A stretch of DNA of 64,000 bases from Parietichytrium sp. I65-24A (GCA_012862575.1 BLSF01000045.1:275896-339895); one strand, 5' to 3'; shown: positions 57,301 through 58,274, numbered from the stretch's first letter. Made by a program: numbers and translations. Notes: generated by a model from the letters alone, not told the origin.

Positions 57301-57757
57301 GGCGGAGCTCGTTGAGAGAAAGAAAAATGATTTCAACGGGATGGATAAGAGCTCTATGAGCGCCACCGAACGAACAGCCGCGATGAAGGCACACGACGCA
57401 GAGGTAGCCGAGACTGAGAGGTTGATGGCCTCTGAGCGGGAGCGCCGCCTTGCCAAGCTTGAAGAGGATCTGCAAGATAAACGTCAGGCCATGCGCGATC
57501 AGGTGTTCCAGCTCAAGCGAACCCTTCAAACGCGCCGCCGCGAGGCAGACAATGCGGTGCGCCAGCTAAACAAGAAGGTGGCCGATCAGATCGAGCCGCG
57601 CGAGACGAAATGGCAGCGCAAGGCTGTGGTGTACATTGAGAAGGCAAAGCGCAAGATCAACGCAAAAGCTGAGGAGGACGAAGCTCGTGAAGATGAAGAG
57701 AAGCAGCGCAAGGCTGGCCGGCGTAGGCGCCGATTGCCAAACGCTGCAGCCGAGTAG
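21395..57757 (+). CDS. Giant IPT/TIG surface protein, 12,120 aa, single exon
   Basis: One uninterrupted frame from ATG 21395 to TAG 57757. Order of parts: signal peptide (1 to about 20, MRSFALRWFAGALALCQGGA); two LamG/concanavalin-like domains (about 46-160 and 227-440, each with a LYVDG strand); a cadherin-like region (about 480-735, with VTPVNNPP and VNDNGNSGKGG); about 66 IPT/TIG-like modules by eye (about 737-9195; typical core P-x-x-G-x-x-x-GGT...G-x-x-F and paired Cys); a Cys-rich ephrin-receptor-like region (about 9197-10010); an extracellular linker with SAPT repeats; about nine membrane segments (about 10959-11486); and a cytosolic tail with CxxC...CxxC and a coiled coil. Two blocks of another ~100-aa repeat interrupt IPT domains. 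IPT/TIG proteins at the surface usually serve adhesion or matrix roles; the function here is unknown. Hidden in-frame introns cannot be excluded. Confidence 0.92.
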   Translation: MRSFALRWFAGALALCQGGASTSESLRMLSHVKSGAADKSLVVQDDTALDADWCQLNAFTVGAWVSIDSRTAPGVLSRVLVLASADFSGQEGTAIYLARQRDGSASWHAMINGQELASNAPPALPGVFTMVALSGERTGNITLYVDGESVFSTSAAEVNPTGEWCHRDSEKAGRRMEVLGASPLAQSREAFLLGQSIRKTEAALLAAQGALLQEATDSIPLGPGSAGYAARFSGKNLVVFKADSSAQLAASGQGLRAASVCAWVKLEGATAFTNGQTSSGDYHTAEKAVIASLLIGNGAFRLAASHETNKNSSDIRVELVAENGKKFAWNTYESLPLGDWAHVCVVWQDNLITLYVDGAATADTKVPFLPVLQGFGNGQAELTLGGLSSEGELENIMWPFRGQLDAVQVWDVAMTAEQVTYVASHSSTGLETGLQIHLTFDAWNGATRTRNSVVGQDAWASHFYGSDASGLSEMIVPSTVPRYDDRIVTLENEPVLFMLNATDLRRRAFRLEILSICPDSAGTLYTGLFSRKVTNADLPLQIEQNDLLTFNPNTAVSGDPICSIGYRVLLDSVQGASAEDRAQMARVIQATVVVTPVNNPPGLEALAEGNIAISLMDYQISDIDSWESETGHALTATIRVDDAKYTPFVSIASKDGVSLSTPVGAATVSRSRTPLSVSGVESSLNHALSTFTLHQPLSFGREDEVSIVVNDNGNSGKGGALSVEHSVKVAARVAAVPLILRTSVREINHEGGLSITLYGLNFLDSAECLFKSIDGVVLGKANATFGNIVQSRSERAECLTPTLDGATVLARDVVSVSILNGDLFESNAVPLKLRQPFLLRDIVPAGGSVLGGTKVVISVSCCESCDECSPIFTQEDVVLCYFGPGSDVFSRGDVLGADSVACRMPLLDVGQSQSGSELQVSIRRNGVRSDPGYLSYAILPDARIHTVLPKAISELGGAYVDLYGSGFIDSPEAVCAFYMLQSSPYLVRESEAFQFVSSSHVRCKVPSRLALLTSSPGAQATATNSYKMWVQVSNNGVDVNTHTENENLIEIRRAPKVFRIEPTAVSSSGGTTITVVGTNYESEETMLCVFNGTISTPATLVSDAVATCLSPPFEKATEITFALVASADARLGLHTVPERSTKKLSILEPLSIITTSPNFAVSGASFHISLGLHPETQVALWDSLSRVYCVLESRLTGDIVTVQRAHSESEGHLLCEFPALNLDPQTLSLCVAWSTDVATPCSMRPESEYASIQLVGSLSMTLSTASRTLSSRVGSLVVVEWDGEEAGALAQISTVVCRFTALRTGQVALFAASSISSSSITCSSVALAEDGEHQLSVSLDGGHNWFAVKGSAQAITKPELVRVWPLRVPFDVDVPILLEATHDVTHFKKLRCVYMDKDSKNEIASAAVQLGADGYLTCSSRATSIKAERVVLVGLGDDQSGPRESATALLTYARSPVAVSASPSIGLPGLTIALSLDSPLSEADFRLWGASCYDASRNVALETTWINSFKVHCEVGNVKVRTIAIKYDDMPIATLPIELESSFSSELVAPLTMQVLQPTLLLLGAGGQSLELKTITNVPDGNYVCSFSVSTEDMASENFQSTAKLDVVNQVWKCTLASSLPSSTRSVSISLVEIETGLPVAKAVDVPVHLAPIAFRTLQNTIRSGIDLAVEVSGRHFSSLTFSCSFGPFPNVPDSLLASVGEVVNSTVVRCPLPEIPREFLEAEIITLVPFALESVDFKNSILPGTVLAFEGFLGLEDHSSAFAWPRFASASGKTFITAHFTSPSVLKSIQSVYKDLQCAFMPLELYSDLEAADIGHDGSVRCAVPAMTFDGPYLDVNLTLRGSKNAKQSYVSVLPSQFANLVITKPVEIAGISPTSGSRNGGTKVRIILSRDLLEIESVAGAVICAVGSSPSLQVEATAVSENEVECVLPSLDSVLASAASQSSEEVDILVSTNFGAEFTAKSQSSIFTALPVVSLLSVEPSSGPVGGGTSVVITSDHQFRNGTIRCTFGEIETEGEFVSTESIVCVAPQQQSVGSYALRVSLNGGSDYIDGGSSFFTYFSPFSVESVLPALGPESGGTPLYFVGDHFPVSRDGYFCRFGVDGIEQIVVRGERLTDNRVTCTTPVHLPVANLSVFLSANSHEFVTCPACKFTFRPDAHVAYLNPRRGAPGSTISVFGAGFQDGGYGARCVFGTVHVDGEIVSSTEVRCAVPYLTESAVFVRLSFNGGFDYTNVNDESILELESNTRLIFLSPKSGPMLGGTKLTIRIQDIVLQADSGALYCVFGDTLRVPATVLHERALSCLTPQWPSVEIVSVYVAKKESTDSYSRLSDPAFFHFSEPLFISSVTPKLISEDEDGTLSIIGSGFGNSGQGSTLMCYFAFPIPVQVQAELVMPTLIRCPVPREGRVLGMTKVAVTTNGEDFSDYLSLEIAALSHVTMVSPSSGAREGGHMVDVFGTGFSFVSEVFGDSSILRCYFGSYESPRIVIHNDSLVSCQVPAVSALVENVPVRVSLDSRSGGLVSAATFTFLNSIDSYAFSPNYIPFLDSSAWENFPHYTIAFWGAGFLQDGVICIFEDSFRAPQVSVVSNEQMRCTFPWAAIGAKSIGDTVKVVISNPEGTISSAPLFIPLHAPIAPLSLFPNKGPETGGTRIQVLVENLAPSFGYQSVESIQCRFSSFNTEDTTVTARVEGNGVVSCVSPPGRPGSTVIVAISREGLHFETSPELMFSYFAIPVITALHPTVASAQTRMTTNVSGVNFPPGDQVLCKFGDYTAVWGSRLSLETVACGVPASSITGPVPISLSFNGGVDFAGGANLTFVASENQGTIVPAFGPRTGGTIVQVYGFDNAELRTDSLFCNFGSDELQSEATMLSSTAISCKTPPVESAHFAHLTISDGIFNISAGLFRFTEPAQIHSLSFYAVPESLDEIKVSVFGAHFVQPTKLSTGGCRLQRKVSGKDTVYEGVLMFISSGVVACRFSVVPAPGEYAVGVACNGVDYVESTANATLQITPEIVVASVAPSIVPEHSTTLLNVSLHSRLTAFPEYPYHCHFANEASAWFESKVVSLSEDGLVVQCNTPPSISPAGHWRITVAQLSDVSYGGNLNDIFLRATHIQVAETSVAASISPQSVQSSGGSVLTISGTFPADRTYSCAFSAGLSESVVVVDAKPVDTGKVRCISPSGLAVGLASVALKDSLLSTSAVSGARFSLMVYDEPHVSAFAPLRGSEQGGQRVALVVSHVPLRLAEYLRCKFGNVNSPVPGVWVNETLVLCETPAHPPTKVLVSISVDGGDLFSTASENVYEYVESATITKAGPLFASERGGGFVDLHGTNFYEGMACSFERYQVNAEVVTPELARCKVPSVQVFADANGNKLPGLFRVPFTVRGADGFREEVTFVREFDSVKYFKDFALVGIENGKLHLETDVPVAAELQGRCGCNFKGLNLISPVTFVTERTGFCEIPNVSEQDFKSMPFSYVLIELVSISSRGETLIPLSSKLHRLQYTMLPTLKSISRPVLAEGVAHQTVEIVGENFLPSPWLRCKIQSDSINTTFTAIAMWKSSSSISCEMPELKPAQYQVFIGWVHEAEMVAGPVSLQLSVVPSVGLMEVAPSVLSLHRSTTLKLRTSGLSGLDGTDKLFCVFQGGLLSPVVKLESDGTLECPSPAFSDSGAKTLSLSHPLFTESVFRNSLDLHVVPQSLSLRLEPAFGSALGGTEILLFGQDLRDAKFCIFDFGPGQGVLSSPVEYFREDVESVSCFTPQIPYEWGPTEYWTASVHASQIANEISEHAVSVARFVFMRVPEIGEVSPTVANEAGGTTITIRGNHFQTLSSSSVFKPTCSFGLAGKVEAKIISREVAVCVTPRAMPGHYSFSLSLNGKDFFGERSFQFYTTVTTSGVLPGTGPSSGKTLLIVTGTGFVDSPQASCIFHGLNSSGKYEVLSKTKVLLWHSSSKVSCMTPKKGYGDGSRVVVEVSNNGLPEFPGEMTGLPAFDFHDPIEVEDLYPRVAQAGEVTRFYVNLASDPSVIQKCRFASGQVADTQVLQGDVLCTVRSPWEAGAEPGVLELSSNGVDWVSVPMQVEIVPDFFVRGIMPVTGPANQRVVIAISGSNFLPSDQLKCRFGSAIEVPALWMSHSKITCEFPGHVLQLQSSNYTLSISLNGQTYQDSGFQFITHEPVIQGSMHHQIGDASGWSQVSVEGQNFHLIPGENLACALCNDLLEPVLVTQADVLRHNEISCRFPPQARAGTYRLRILLNGKNTAEVTSTQVREMEDVWTFVSPPVVDLLVPNSGPLHGKTRVLVFGGGFRNTSSLRCMFGLFPSVHAEYISEELVACEAPDSNRFSGPVSVEVQVEEGSFVSNSGVKYHFEAPLRIVQVSPFQLFSMTANQVVDINVENPVVHYVSFSCNWVLHSGANSIDLDPTVGAVLPQLDGHVVRCPVPELAGAGSLNVFLGSASKDFVLGEYSRANIQVLDPAVLSPHLGPVRVPADQPILVNYSVSERLPSLDLSHAVCSFKNILASDIDHQITAPLSTDSSLGFIRCGPVQFPLTGEFEMGVYSVKNRGILFRDIGASVVVTDRPVLKIEISPTMGPQSGGTEITIQGYNLAEFGSGLSCLFVLSESLSLESEAFLVKATIPGTLDELKCYTPAYTDSDGIPSSATVKIIDTRTRTPVSDQLWVFHYLEDLSFTSVFPSIVPESGNSVIFIEVGGLSPLGDVWCKFGHLEPERAIQVSVEGGLVQCNAPRMRPGRVELRLSQNGGANTETTHQHITFIKFLSITSLTPALGVTSGGTEIRLLGTSFEKDARLQCRFTLNEIVRHTAFIVIGEEQGACLSPRFPLPGRSTFALVAGDVVVAEYEAGFLYVEPPLIYNIVPKFGLASNPATFRLEGSHVSTYGGSAACMFEGDGEASMAKLSRTLDAVGCELGSRTEGTKNISFSVNGVDFHWVGEYEILQDPIIASIEPLKVDERGGSPVRIYGSGFKHSDDLSCYFGAHQMKATFLSDNAIQCTAPPHKPGLVAVQVSLNGIYASPSTAVLEYQMSSSMYALSPSSGRSNGGTNLTIHGTNFDSAVEMSCGYSAKGFGEEVFTKALVLSESTLSCPSPAYPAGFGVAWVRLLRVEDSTPVPGGATFTFTGNVLLNSLYPALGETIGGTIVEVSGEGFVQSESLACRWDGEIEVGAQFVDTQLVRCAAPKRDAAGVATLEVSNDRRIFSHPIQFSFVDPIRVSRVEPAQILETDEEILLYGENFLNVDSACCKIGARMGKYEWIHSGLASCSWSNTENAILPGITSAGISNNCRDFATVNIFVGATLQGAGNGMIPDSGPAEGGTEISIGPIDFASLPQTTSELRCLFDGRMVGSAETINETFVSCKTPASSLAGATEEGVFLTRVALSFEADGNSPSHVVWDSVAAGAGHFLYYPTVGVYSVTPKVVPLEGGFEVLINGFGFMNSMNLVAQLKCGSNVHLLPLEFISSSSAMLRSPLVEDETICLVHVSLNGGSSLTASGSTIVFREGPVLLKVYPERLFWGGQAATTFPILITGTHLVAGDSNKLLCRVGTQTILASQVDETQVICPLELAHTGWESLVTLSLNGEDFVESDLTLTVEEPPLVNDMAPTFGTVSGGTRLNFHGAGLQRASTNVRCKFTLMGSDEDLVKDDFLLSKLYVASDIEAYCVSPSVHDFKSKIATGAAVLEVELVQVVGVTEALIPLSSTPSGEEAIFRYSYVPSAIVETIEPASGPLSGGTFVELSGTGFRDNIELACRFSDTETGAQTFARGEVLQEGLRIRCIAPPGIGGHLAIVHVTLNGVDFSRETIQYRYHPLAQVQKIIPSVGSVTGGQSVDVFGANFINGANLGCRFGLHDPVPALYISDKQVRCIAPKVEYQGPVFIQVSSNGVDFSHDSIQFTYVQVPIAYRTEPSSGPKIGGTSVKVYGANYGSGDDDMVCSFGAQFVPAIRLRDEGAYQVVSCDSPGADGQHSIVQVSVHLRAVAEKGQVTSMENPEFVDLRLSSAFRYLPEVVLEGIYPSFGSTAGGTAVTIRGKNFFGELASCKFGEGNLVQATVLSSDVLKCIAPLSLTTGSVSVGVSINGQDFVESPGVGFVYVAQPTLDHVYPTRLPLRSENVVRIFGKNLITSPLLSCKVGEVISSVTFVSPQGDFLDCKVPAFNSEGNEVQRLVQHRDAAENYTTQRIVYTSRPSQVEEQIVRVSAWGEDGGSGNAEVQSVSITSVATIEGTFQIGLNGEFSGDLAWDVSEAGMQQALNLLSGVDLVTVERSRTGSFGFVWLVTFTGNAGDVNELEVNASALNSISVNSVQIQVQQLIAATSTKISSGTFTLTNGAIVKQLPFNADEEEMASAYSDMFGGSGFTSTRSGPDVNGGYAWQITFPSSLTGKAEEPVIDTSGISATNVTGSVSCQVRGSVVGGTFTLEYDGVTTENIPIESSGAEFAAVLSSAFGFDANVTRVDTTLTQENLEQVEWIAEFEPELGYLSLLGTNVSMLSATDVTMAVERLDYALDEVYGSFKLSFLGDRTAALPWNASAEQVKNALEELPEIGSLDVVESSLENSELKSWIVTFKGRGEPANVGPQPLLMVEEIDPLQIQSASILVDRIQEGCCIAKVSIDGQNWVSSDSASLGILRFQSQSIVNAIYPSIASAQGGVNVELVGNDFFQNLPAKCIFESSDGLVVGQSDADIATDSTAVCTTPLLTGSSWSQDTVSFVKLRYQHGQSQLMSLSYAHLTQFHVDFLAAEMSPSSGSERGGTRVAIDLGSDLSDYVAFHSLPYCKFGEKVVQATLEQHRFISCSSPPHTMGPVTFSFSLNGGVEYSNGEFQFNYVNQDLEIKGLSTQNVAITGGETLRLEISGFQQFEFVSCYFTSGGQSEAVWISSNLIECETNPGPRLLLAESNDEKHFIATVENDTLSAEELEVQFEGYLECDDVVNYSPPLGFLKDGERSWLFSSYGCNNSVDELENMTLISGFQIIDASAQDVLSLSANGQEFSNHVILSYYPIMTPVHAEPVSGPVSGGTLVGIELYELVEESALTSLTCWFGDELAVEPEMFESSDLNRTVVWCRSPTLATHFDSPQAVSDDSGARLPLRLSANGGVKFLENNLYFTYMPELHILAVEPSNGPADAEVIIEVRGKGFERFLGDALSCIFVPAAKATSLDTFVASQAEILSDDRLLCRVPLQEEVDGDASPTSLRVEIGTTSQKQLLTASGFQYVYDMPLRLSSISPSVGSVHGGSIVSVFGGPFPQDVDKKGLYNCMFGDEIVNATWVSPRQLNCVSPPLAPVPTIESVSFGGSGPAKRVEKVELVVEEPLDEITTVSVQVQSLLVVPDIQRMRFTPENAQPGIQRVIVDRDPSNRAQIVEISTNANANAPPKHFVTVQAQDFAIGTHQITLSSGLEGGVQEVPRVERVSIYAQANLSGTFDLSYNGSTPVTVPHDAGAAALEALLAGIVPTGVTVTSDITRTVEDQQYSWLVTFSSEDAPADLQLNTSSLEGYNASGDVEVVENASACGVHTFLLPRSISTGEPVVLSFRNHTASHPLVNPEDASDVVDWIESVSTLGEGSIMVTVNNTLSDADFIAWDVTFAGVCGSLNSLEISPASYGGQIQQLREGTTACIAGEIVLLLEQANRGTNPDLEKQVVVPLDVAPSVADEKIGELLRNAFPTFDRSLFSASLTYSKKFGQRVLSLTLPMSITPSLFSIAAVTGSLVSINLSTFVHSAPLGGQFTLFLQPRSGSSAVETPAIDFNATEGNISDAILSALPDAPLVSVTKISDNQVQQSWEIELEPLTPIDYETFAVLPGNQSSLENGDLTAGFLSHGSINEIQMFETDTLSMSCCVTGTFDLYFPDSDERVTGIPAQVSGTELANLIHTGAPAIGAVSVSRETTEASSGRYGYRWIVTFVERAGPLQLLSVETDGFLASLPGDEVQISRQRLQLGTGSVLSGNFAVKCVGCLYNQASVSIEHNATGVELLSKVNELLLLGGSTAKLAAVTRSTVSLANEAYSWQLTFSSSKTDALPPVLQVDSEQLAGSGVSCAISYLSEASVAEIQSITIPLASFAQDLNCVLASSEGAASESLELSSSTSSEYLAWQFSDITGEVVEVSRQDSGSERTWRITYVDRVGDVPDDLILCASTSAVIQTEVQGTGDDLTGSFRLIIGDKRSSLLSHSATSTEFENAVLDLVANATVTLPTPHVLINGGRQWDITFYSQLASPMKAEYRDTLGGTNAKASVVVLQNASQLDGLISIGFQNEYTDNLPFSASANQVKEAMEAMEYISHVDISTSVPDGEGVVEWTITFVNHLDEQFTQNVGHMPLSFVHKMEGNAQVEIEKVQNGTDLPSGSIVMTYSGLDGNFTIPYDAKSLSDQSARGAIMSGIANLRAGEEGVEGFSVQQVGPDANGNTQWRISMPSSLSAFPVLLSNGDFGTHNAQVNVGTAVVQNSVKMLDGSFALEYGGVSSGDLYWNGTEFEALTVLSSASFADIQVVSVSRDVSDDGLHVIWLIALDETLPSESAAPLLQVNSAGLNDASLASFQIEVELVATVHEVQYISLIGTSGSAPSGGFLIEFSPEWFSAFGESIWADQPGVVGPVTCDFTGEELSALANNLFAERVVAVPAVLFEKLDTCSWQMSSLTVPGNLPAVILDLENVTDLASSSVVESNGTSQAVQGHFDLTVHGPCYQQGLICPTKSTGSIPATADAFAVEEAIRGTGLDVGPVIVNRMPLGSSRDMEWRITFMEAKGTLSIASSSLLGVSSPLRVTTIQQGKGKTVGTVPVEVSANGGKDFTNSGGRIMFVYEPVMTISGAYPNHASVQGGTLVIVVGEYLSQDSSPAQLYCRFVLQLIDEESNSSVGNSSLVSLGVALNSTAIVCRTPAMAVPGLTTLQVGRGAHFYDGVSFTFTPAIAVEDVFPRYIPIASGREVTITVSGDGMLPTDELSCRIGTTVLAAKWLSQTKLECTIPVGAWVQSPGYIRFAVSNNGQDYVTAQVPLYAYAAPEFESMWPWSGPFEKAGTELTILGSNFMKGPGLLCRFGKLHVVEARYVSESEIRCAAPKLEDTPVALSLPLLHHHNEEPIFMGSHDYPLVMGVVVDVEVSNNGQDFDMLDFRFVYVQDAQVKSVFPPEGYLQEKSQDLYVHGSGFVNTTGLQCRLGSSQFKAIYLSERSLICKVNSVVLSTPSLSNLAEVQDFGTSELVLEVSNNFGTDYTFDMKTFRVAGECPGGHYCPSSQVVRPCPPGSYCAGVGNSNFTLCPAGTYQPDAMSTDCFRCPIGYACPEQGMQVPRICPAGFVCDVSGIDVPRMPCPEGHFCLEGTATTATTCGDPSVLSTTLTPSKRYGELVGTLRKRRAAFGGDLILGARNSACWSNETSDLGLQVSTFPARFWMERHLLPLDPETPFTPLRGKFCLDDTCMRLEDADNFRATDYAFDYKLFNLRRPVPCPAGTYCSPGTAVGDANMKNFSTPQRCFENMYCPEGSGSPQGSGECPKGFYCPFAERIPCPVGTYCPQSGMDRPLPCPPSTYNPMVGQTVCTTCQPGYICPGFGRVSPAICPHGYICSVEGLSSPDIRCPAGFFCPNGTLTADVFRNDTTLRPYPCKPGTYCVGGVGFDEVVVNEPLYAQPCAQGFFCELGSVSAKGNGLCPKGFYCPEGTATPIPTEVGTFAELEGTIQSAKCLPGYYAPTIETVKCYPCPAGTQCVNDGTSEASICPPGTYKTATVAGESVVCRGCPSGTWSKNWELRNASECTRCAPGVTCARDGMQFPCGESDLPTPYSPTEYGESEYECLEKGSKFVYGYVNCPVDDRGRSPYVTSASDAPGSTKTITCDGVDMNVTIQCYRNSQPEGSKVYQRLKDFHGPRYEIQSGGVYHQGYGDDTYEGFFGRGSLYIDFPLADLYLPSRNCTSGYFSYNATTLTESWIPGTCEADIICKYAEKAESQPCSEGYVCGSGTNAVTAMDEQCAEGYYCDFGTTTDTSLEAPQGKYKTLCEIGYYCESGTGKGQSRTKTCPKGYFCPTGTGNPYLGLMATDAVRRSMTHDMSDPYYEYLYVSDWDGLEARNISAHDDRCFKGINDDLQSLYVTKYDEDGIYDGTISVAVQNDLNCGRDHKWKLAQETEDRQRCDCENYLARLSQIFDLYRCSKYGLACDALSSSDSDYLVEFSYTTSEIGFIKSTKLCFMSLDPSIVCETDDKYLFPEDYADGNSTEQTEELSEECMQSPSCFCSSGDNAELSDSDQNLCRLFKFRHDSNRIRRSMKFFSFDDLKAFVFSPVDNTLTEDEDSLISERLRSVYQISALEEYSAYQGALGEQLTIKLECTKLEGCNYIDPLLYDLWTAVKFIDEFGNQTESLISSGRPDVCSCQDITRCPDGTTSSLGSGIIYDCLKTGVEVLERTMPLVAMNPIINMSGWEDTITTANYKVDDGQEWLYGDYLEENYAGLGRIPLKAWDVAVVTMDLRNMVRNMTYNAHYQLSVYVDCMPCKARFICSNLDSSTDRIPDCCNCERYGLPYFFEDTYSEPSDYPDNKHALVQVSISALRDLEIVFVLELAHGQYYGPFHDITPQEGDIVIHRPSRANWGTRDQFLAFLVKDDMDDLDLPLNLPVSMRSAQSLDALSEYTSFELEDSILIDRIARIEIGDPDLSTRSNTNFSQTSSAPTTAPTSAPTSAPTAEARLRRALSDSFTDLETLTAGSSSSSTTNDTVYGGFSFETLEYVPRDSASVMKRDQNWWDLVDGDGTSFMAVHYLPYFSNCREYDSHIYISKLLEMHPEPHCSHVDYDSTIYVSPYPWKKQMEPLADKCRLPPDELETLYYPDKFCVDANDCADKEPDYPGMRMSCAFEENIDQPNAKTRWYEAEPGTTLFYLSRYPVPPEDFITNDTLAEKWGRRSVLQDLIGTENLIPIEVEDYEVDEGLMVPRSVHLKIWYFQRSHDLKSIVSGSVLFDDFCSTQDDEECASNYNYTLYFRWEPMGWGDLINNFQFSWDVYALFFAIVGIASALVGLVIWVLSRLLTRLKHPPPFKFFSFYRIVAYPTTYGMFLGSIPVAVASFVIYIWFIALASSDPQKTPSAVSFESVTGNFQDTISLTEENQERYRMGRIGLVWCVVAVYLLITSARLVVPANRFNQRARDERSRYGIKRSDMDMEDEDDDFVDEDAPKDLDGHLLPSDVWRPRFWKRTHVVLCSIIEALILLVIFEFSYSGTFEDYVIEFLLLLKVGQIFLDAFLENLIRDALIVAPFVIVIQVVEMTVTMGASDFLDFVSSYIVELGMMLVERLVVEPLTYHIELMWPKWRIMLYRRFCKSQRRKMTREQRAKEEHEWKEVNELIALESDGVEPLLSSYATYASSAQSLMMAPYVNLFLIVFNKVTQIPGGYGIKETDLKFYFMFSLIIIPFTLAMDMFLLNTQELIQGFKIYEYVAYQQYRFGVREKRWQMDSPTLDESIAPKLQTIDNMCFSSQYFFLTGMHSWAMMLIVFGITIQLRNTYNMFADPLFPLLIAITAALCLLITKPLCYLGNKMKIWKLKTLEGTVDDDIAARLAIGAGRQEDLEQERLELAAMNSERFRHRFLERNRPWILQHLSELLTPRTLQMPGPDGRPNIEYIRDVYNDLMAMGEGKRRPGDDGNISSDSDDEQEGARRNWSKAPVTGSSRAIILLWLAKARQRKALSKLVQGYLEKQTKDTCAQCGRTEASGAAMRAELAGEDGNPDPRGLDKLIEEFENTYPGKQTDAALWQAFYRGHAKFVTRCDVCLNLQQQAELERKKALMRGADRRVARAVDISSSDDEDGDSFEPLIVSRSSVEGRALSKWLQAARRRLGGEFPRPNAREEMAAYAAKMKEAKLRRQSRKNRKDRKERGEDATESGQAFGQVRLNAAGTALLQLWINKARASLQVNRKAKTSSVRVDLDKVLANMKEEDDWFFTSEFRVEGLDIQSEGKALADEARSLEADAAVRVSEVEHGYENLRLDINAQIDAVTAEFEDLASTEKVKVLDEADRKIQELAELVERKKNDFNGMDKSSMSATERTAAMKAHDAEVAETERLMASERERRLAKLEEDLQDKRQAMRDQVFQLKRTLQTRRREADNAVRQLNKKVADQIEPRETKWQRKAVVYIEKAKRKINAKAEEDEAREDEEKQRKAGRRRRRLPNAAAE
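21530..22715 (+). other. Giant protein: two LamG-like domains
   Basis: Residues about 46-160 and 227-440. Each has the jelly-roll signature AxVxxx...ITLYVDG: FTVGAWVSID with NITLYVDGES in the first, and ASVCAWVKLE with HVCVVWQDNLITLYVDGA in the second, which closes with the typical GQLDAVQVWDVAMTAEQV. Such domains often bind glycans or matrix proteins. Confidence 0.75.
39843..41177 (+). other. Giant protein: inserted repeat block 1 (about four units)
   Basis: Residues about 6150-6594. After a linker, about four units of 90-105 aa follow a pattern GxFxLxxxG...(I/L)P(F/W)xAxxxE...AL...V...R...YxWxVTFxG...G...L...V. Clear starts are EGTFQIGLNGEF, SSGTFTLTNGA, VGGTFTLEYDG and YGSFKLSFLGD. The block sits between the DCKVPAF strand and the AKVSIDGQNW strand of one IPT/TIG module, so it is an insertion in a loop of that domain. 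Confidence 0.75.
43213..47652 (+). other. Giant protein: inserted repeat block 2 (about thirteen units)
   Basis: Residues about 7273-8752. After a linker, about thirteen diverged units of the same ~100-aa pattern follow, e.g. LSGTFDLSYNGS with YSWLVTFSS, VTGTFDLYFPDS with YRWIVTFVERAG, and LDGSFALEYGG. The block starts after NCVSPPLAP and ends before VPVEVSANGGKDFT, the same position within the IPT/TIG fold as block 1. I know similar repeats from bacterial (planctomycete) and protist giant proteins but no Pfam name for them. Confidence 0.75.
48985..51420 (+). other. Giant protein: Cys-rich ephrin-receptor-like region
   Basis: Residues about 9197-10010. Many units of the form CPxGxYCxxG...CPxGTYxP...CxxCPxGYxC, as in the GCC2/GCC3 (ephrin receptor-like) repeats found next to membrane segments in many protist surface proteins. 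Examples are CPGGHYCPSS, CPPGSYCAGVG and CPAGTYQPDAMSTDCFRC. Confidence 0.85.
53277..53344 (+). other. Giant protein: SAPT linker and furin-type site
   Basis: About four SAPT/TAPT units (residues about 10628-10642), encoded by a 12-bp repeat, are followed directly by RLRR at residues 10647-10650 (53333-53344). R-x-R-R is the furin consensus; the position in a disordered, extracellular linker before the membrane segments suits proprotein cleavage. SAPT linkers are common in stramenopile secreted proteins. Confidence 0.6.
54268..55850 (+). other. Giant protein: multipass membrane region
   Basis: Residues about 10959-11486 contain about nine hydrophobic segments, the clearest being VYALFFAIVGIASALVGLVI, FLGSIPVAVASFVIYIWFIA, LVWCVVAVYLLITSA, VVLCSIIEALILLVIFEF, ALIVAPFVIVIQVVEM, FYFMFSLIIIPFTLAMDMF, WAMMLIVFGITIQL and FPLLIAITAALCLLI. 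Acidic and basic loops separate them. I see no pore, GPCR or transporter signature, so whether it anchors or signals is open. Confidence 0.75.
56348..57754 (+). other. Giant protein: CxxC...CxxC motif and C-terminal coiled coil
   Basis: In the tail, C11652-x2-C11655 and C11716-x2-C11719 bracket 60 residues, which could form a zinc-binding module. From about residue 11900 to 12110 the sequence is Glu/Lys/Ala heptad-rich, a probable coiled coil, ending in a basic KRKxN...RRRRR stretch. This tail would be cytosolic if the signal peptide and an odd number of membrane segments are right. Confidence 0.55.
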
Positions 57758-58274
57758 CGAGATCGATGATCTATTTTATTCTCCAAGTAACAAAACACAA
57801 ACAACAAATTGTATTATATTTGAACATTTGAACACACACCCAACTCATCTCGATTCGTGAGTCCATGTTATCGATCAAGAAGGTTTAGGGTTCGAACCGC
57901 GTTTTGCAGAAACGTTTCGCATTCCCATTCAGCTTTTTCCGTCCACGCCAGAACCAGCCCGTCCACGATTCTCGCACGAGAGCCTATCGCGCGCTTGGAG
58001 CCGAGCAGATGGTCCACATTGTCCACATTTTGAAAACAGCATTGCTTAATTAAAAAAACAACTTTTCCACTTCTGACGTCCATATTCCTTCCACTCGACG
58101 CCTCTGACTGTGAACATGTGAACATGTATGTGAACATGTATGTGAACATTTGACATTTGACATTTTGACATTTGACATTTGACATTTTGACATTGACTGA
58201 CTTCGTTTGACAGACAAGGAGGCCCAGTGAGTTCATCGATCTATCCCATTTCTCTCTCTGCTAGTTTACTTTGT

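Noticed and set aside
57880-57900. GGTTCGAACC, resembling a tRNA T-loop
   Set aside because: The flanking bases do not form a T-stem in either orientation, and no acceptor or anticodon arm is found.
57868-58236. 122-codon minus frame after the giant gene
   Set aside because: Half of it is translated short tandem repeat, and the rest matches nothing I recognise; no splice or start context supports it.
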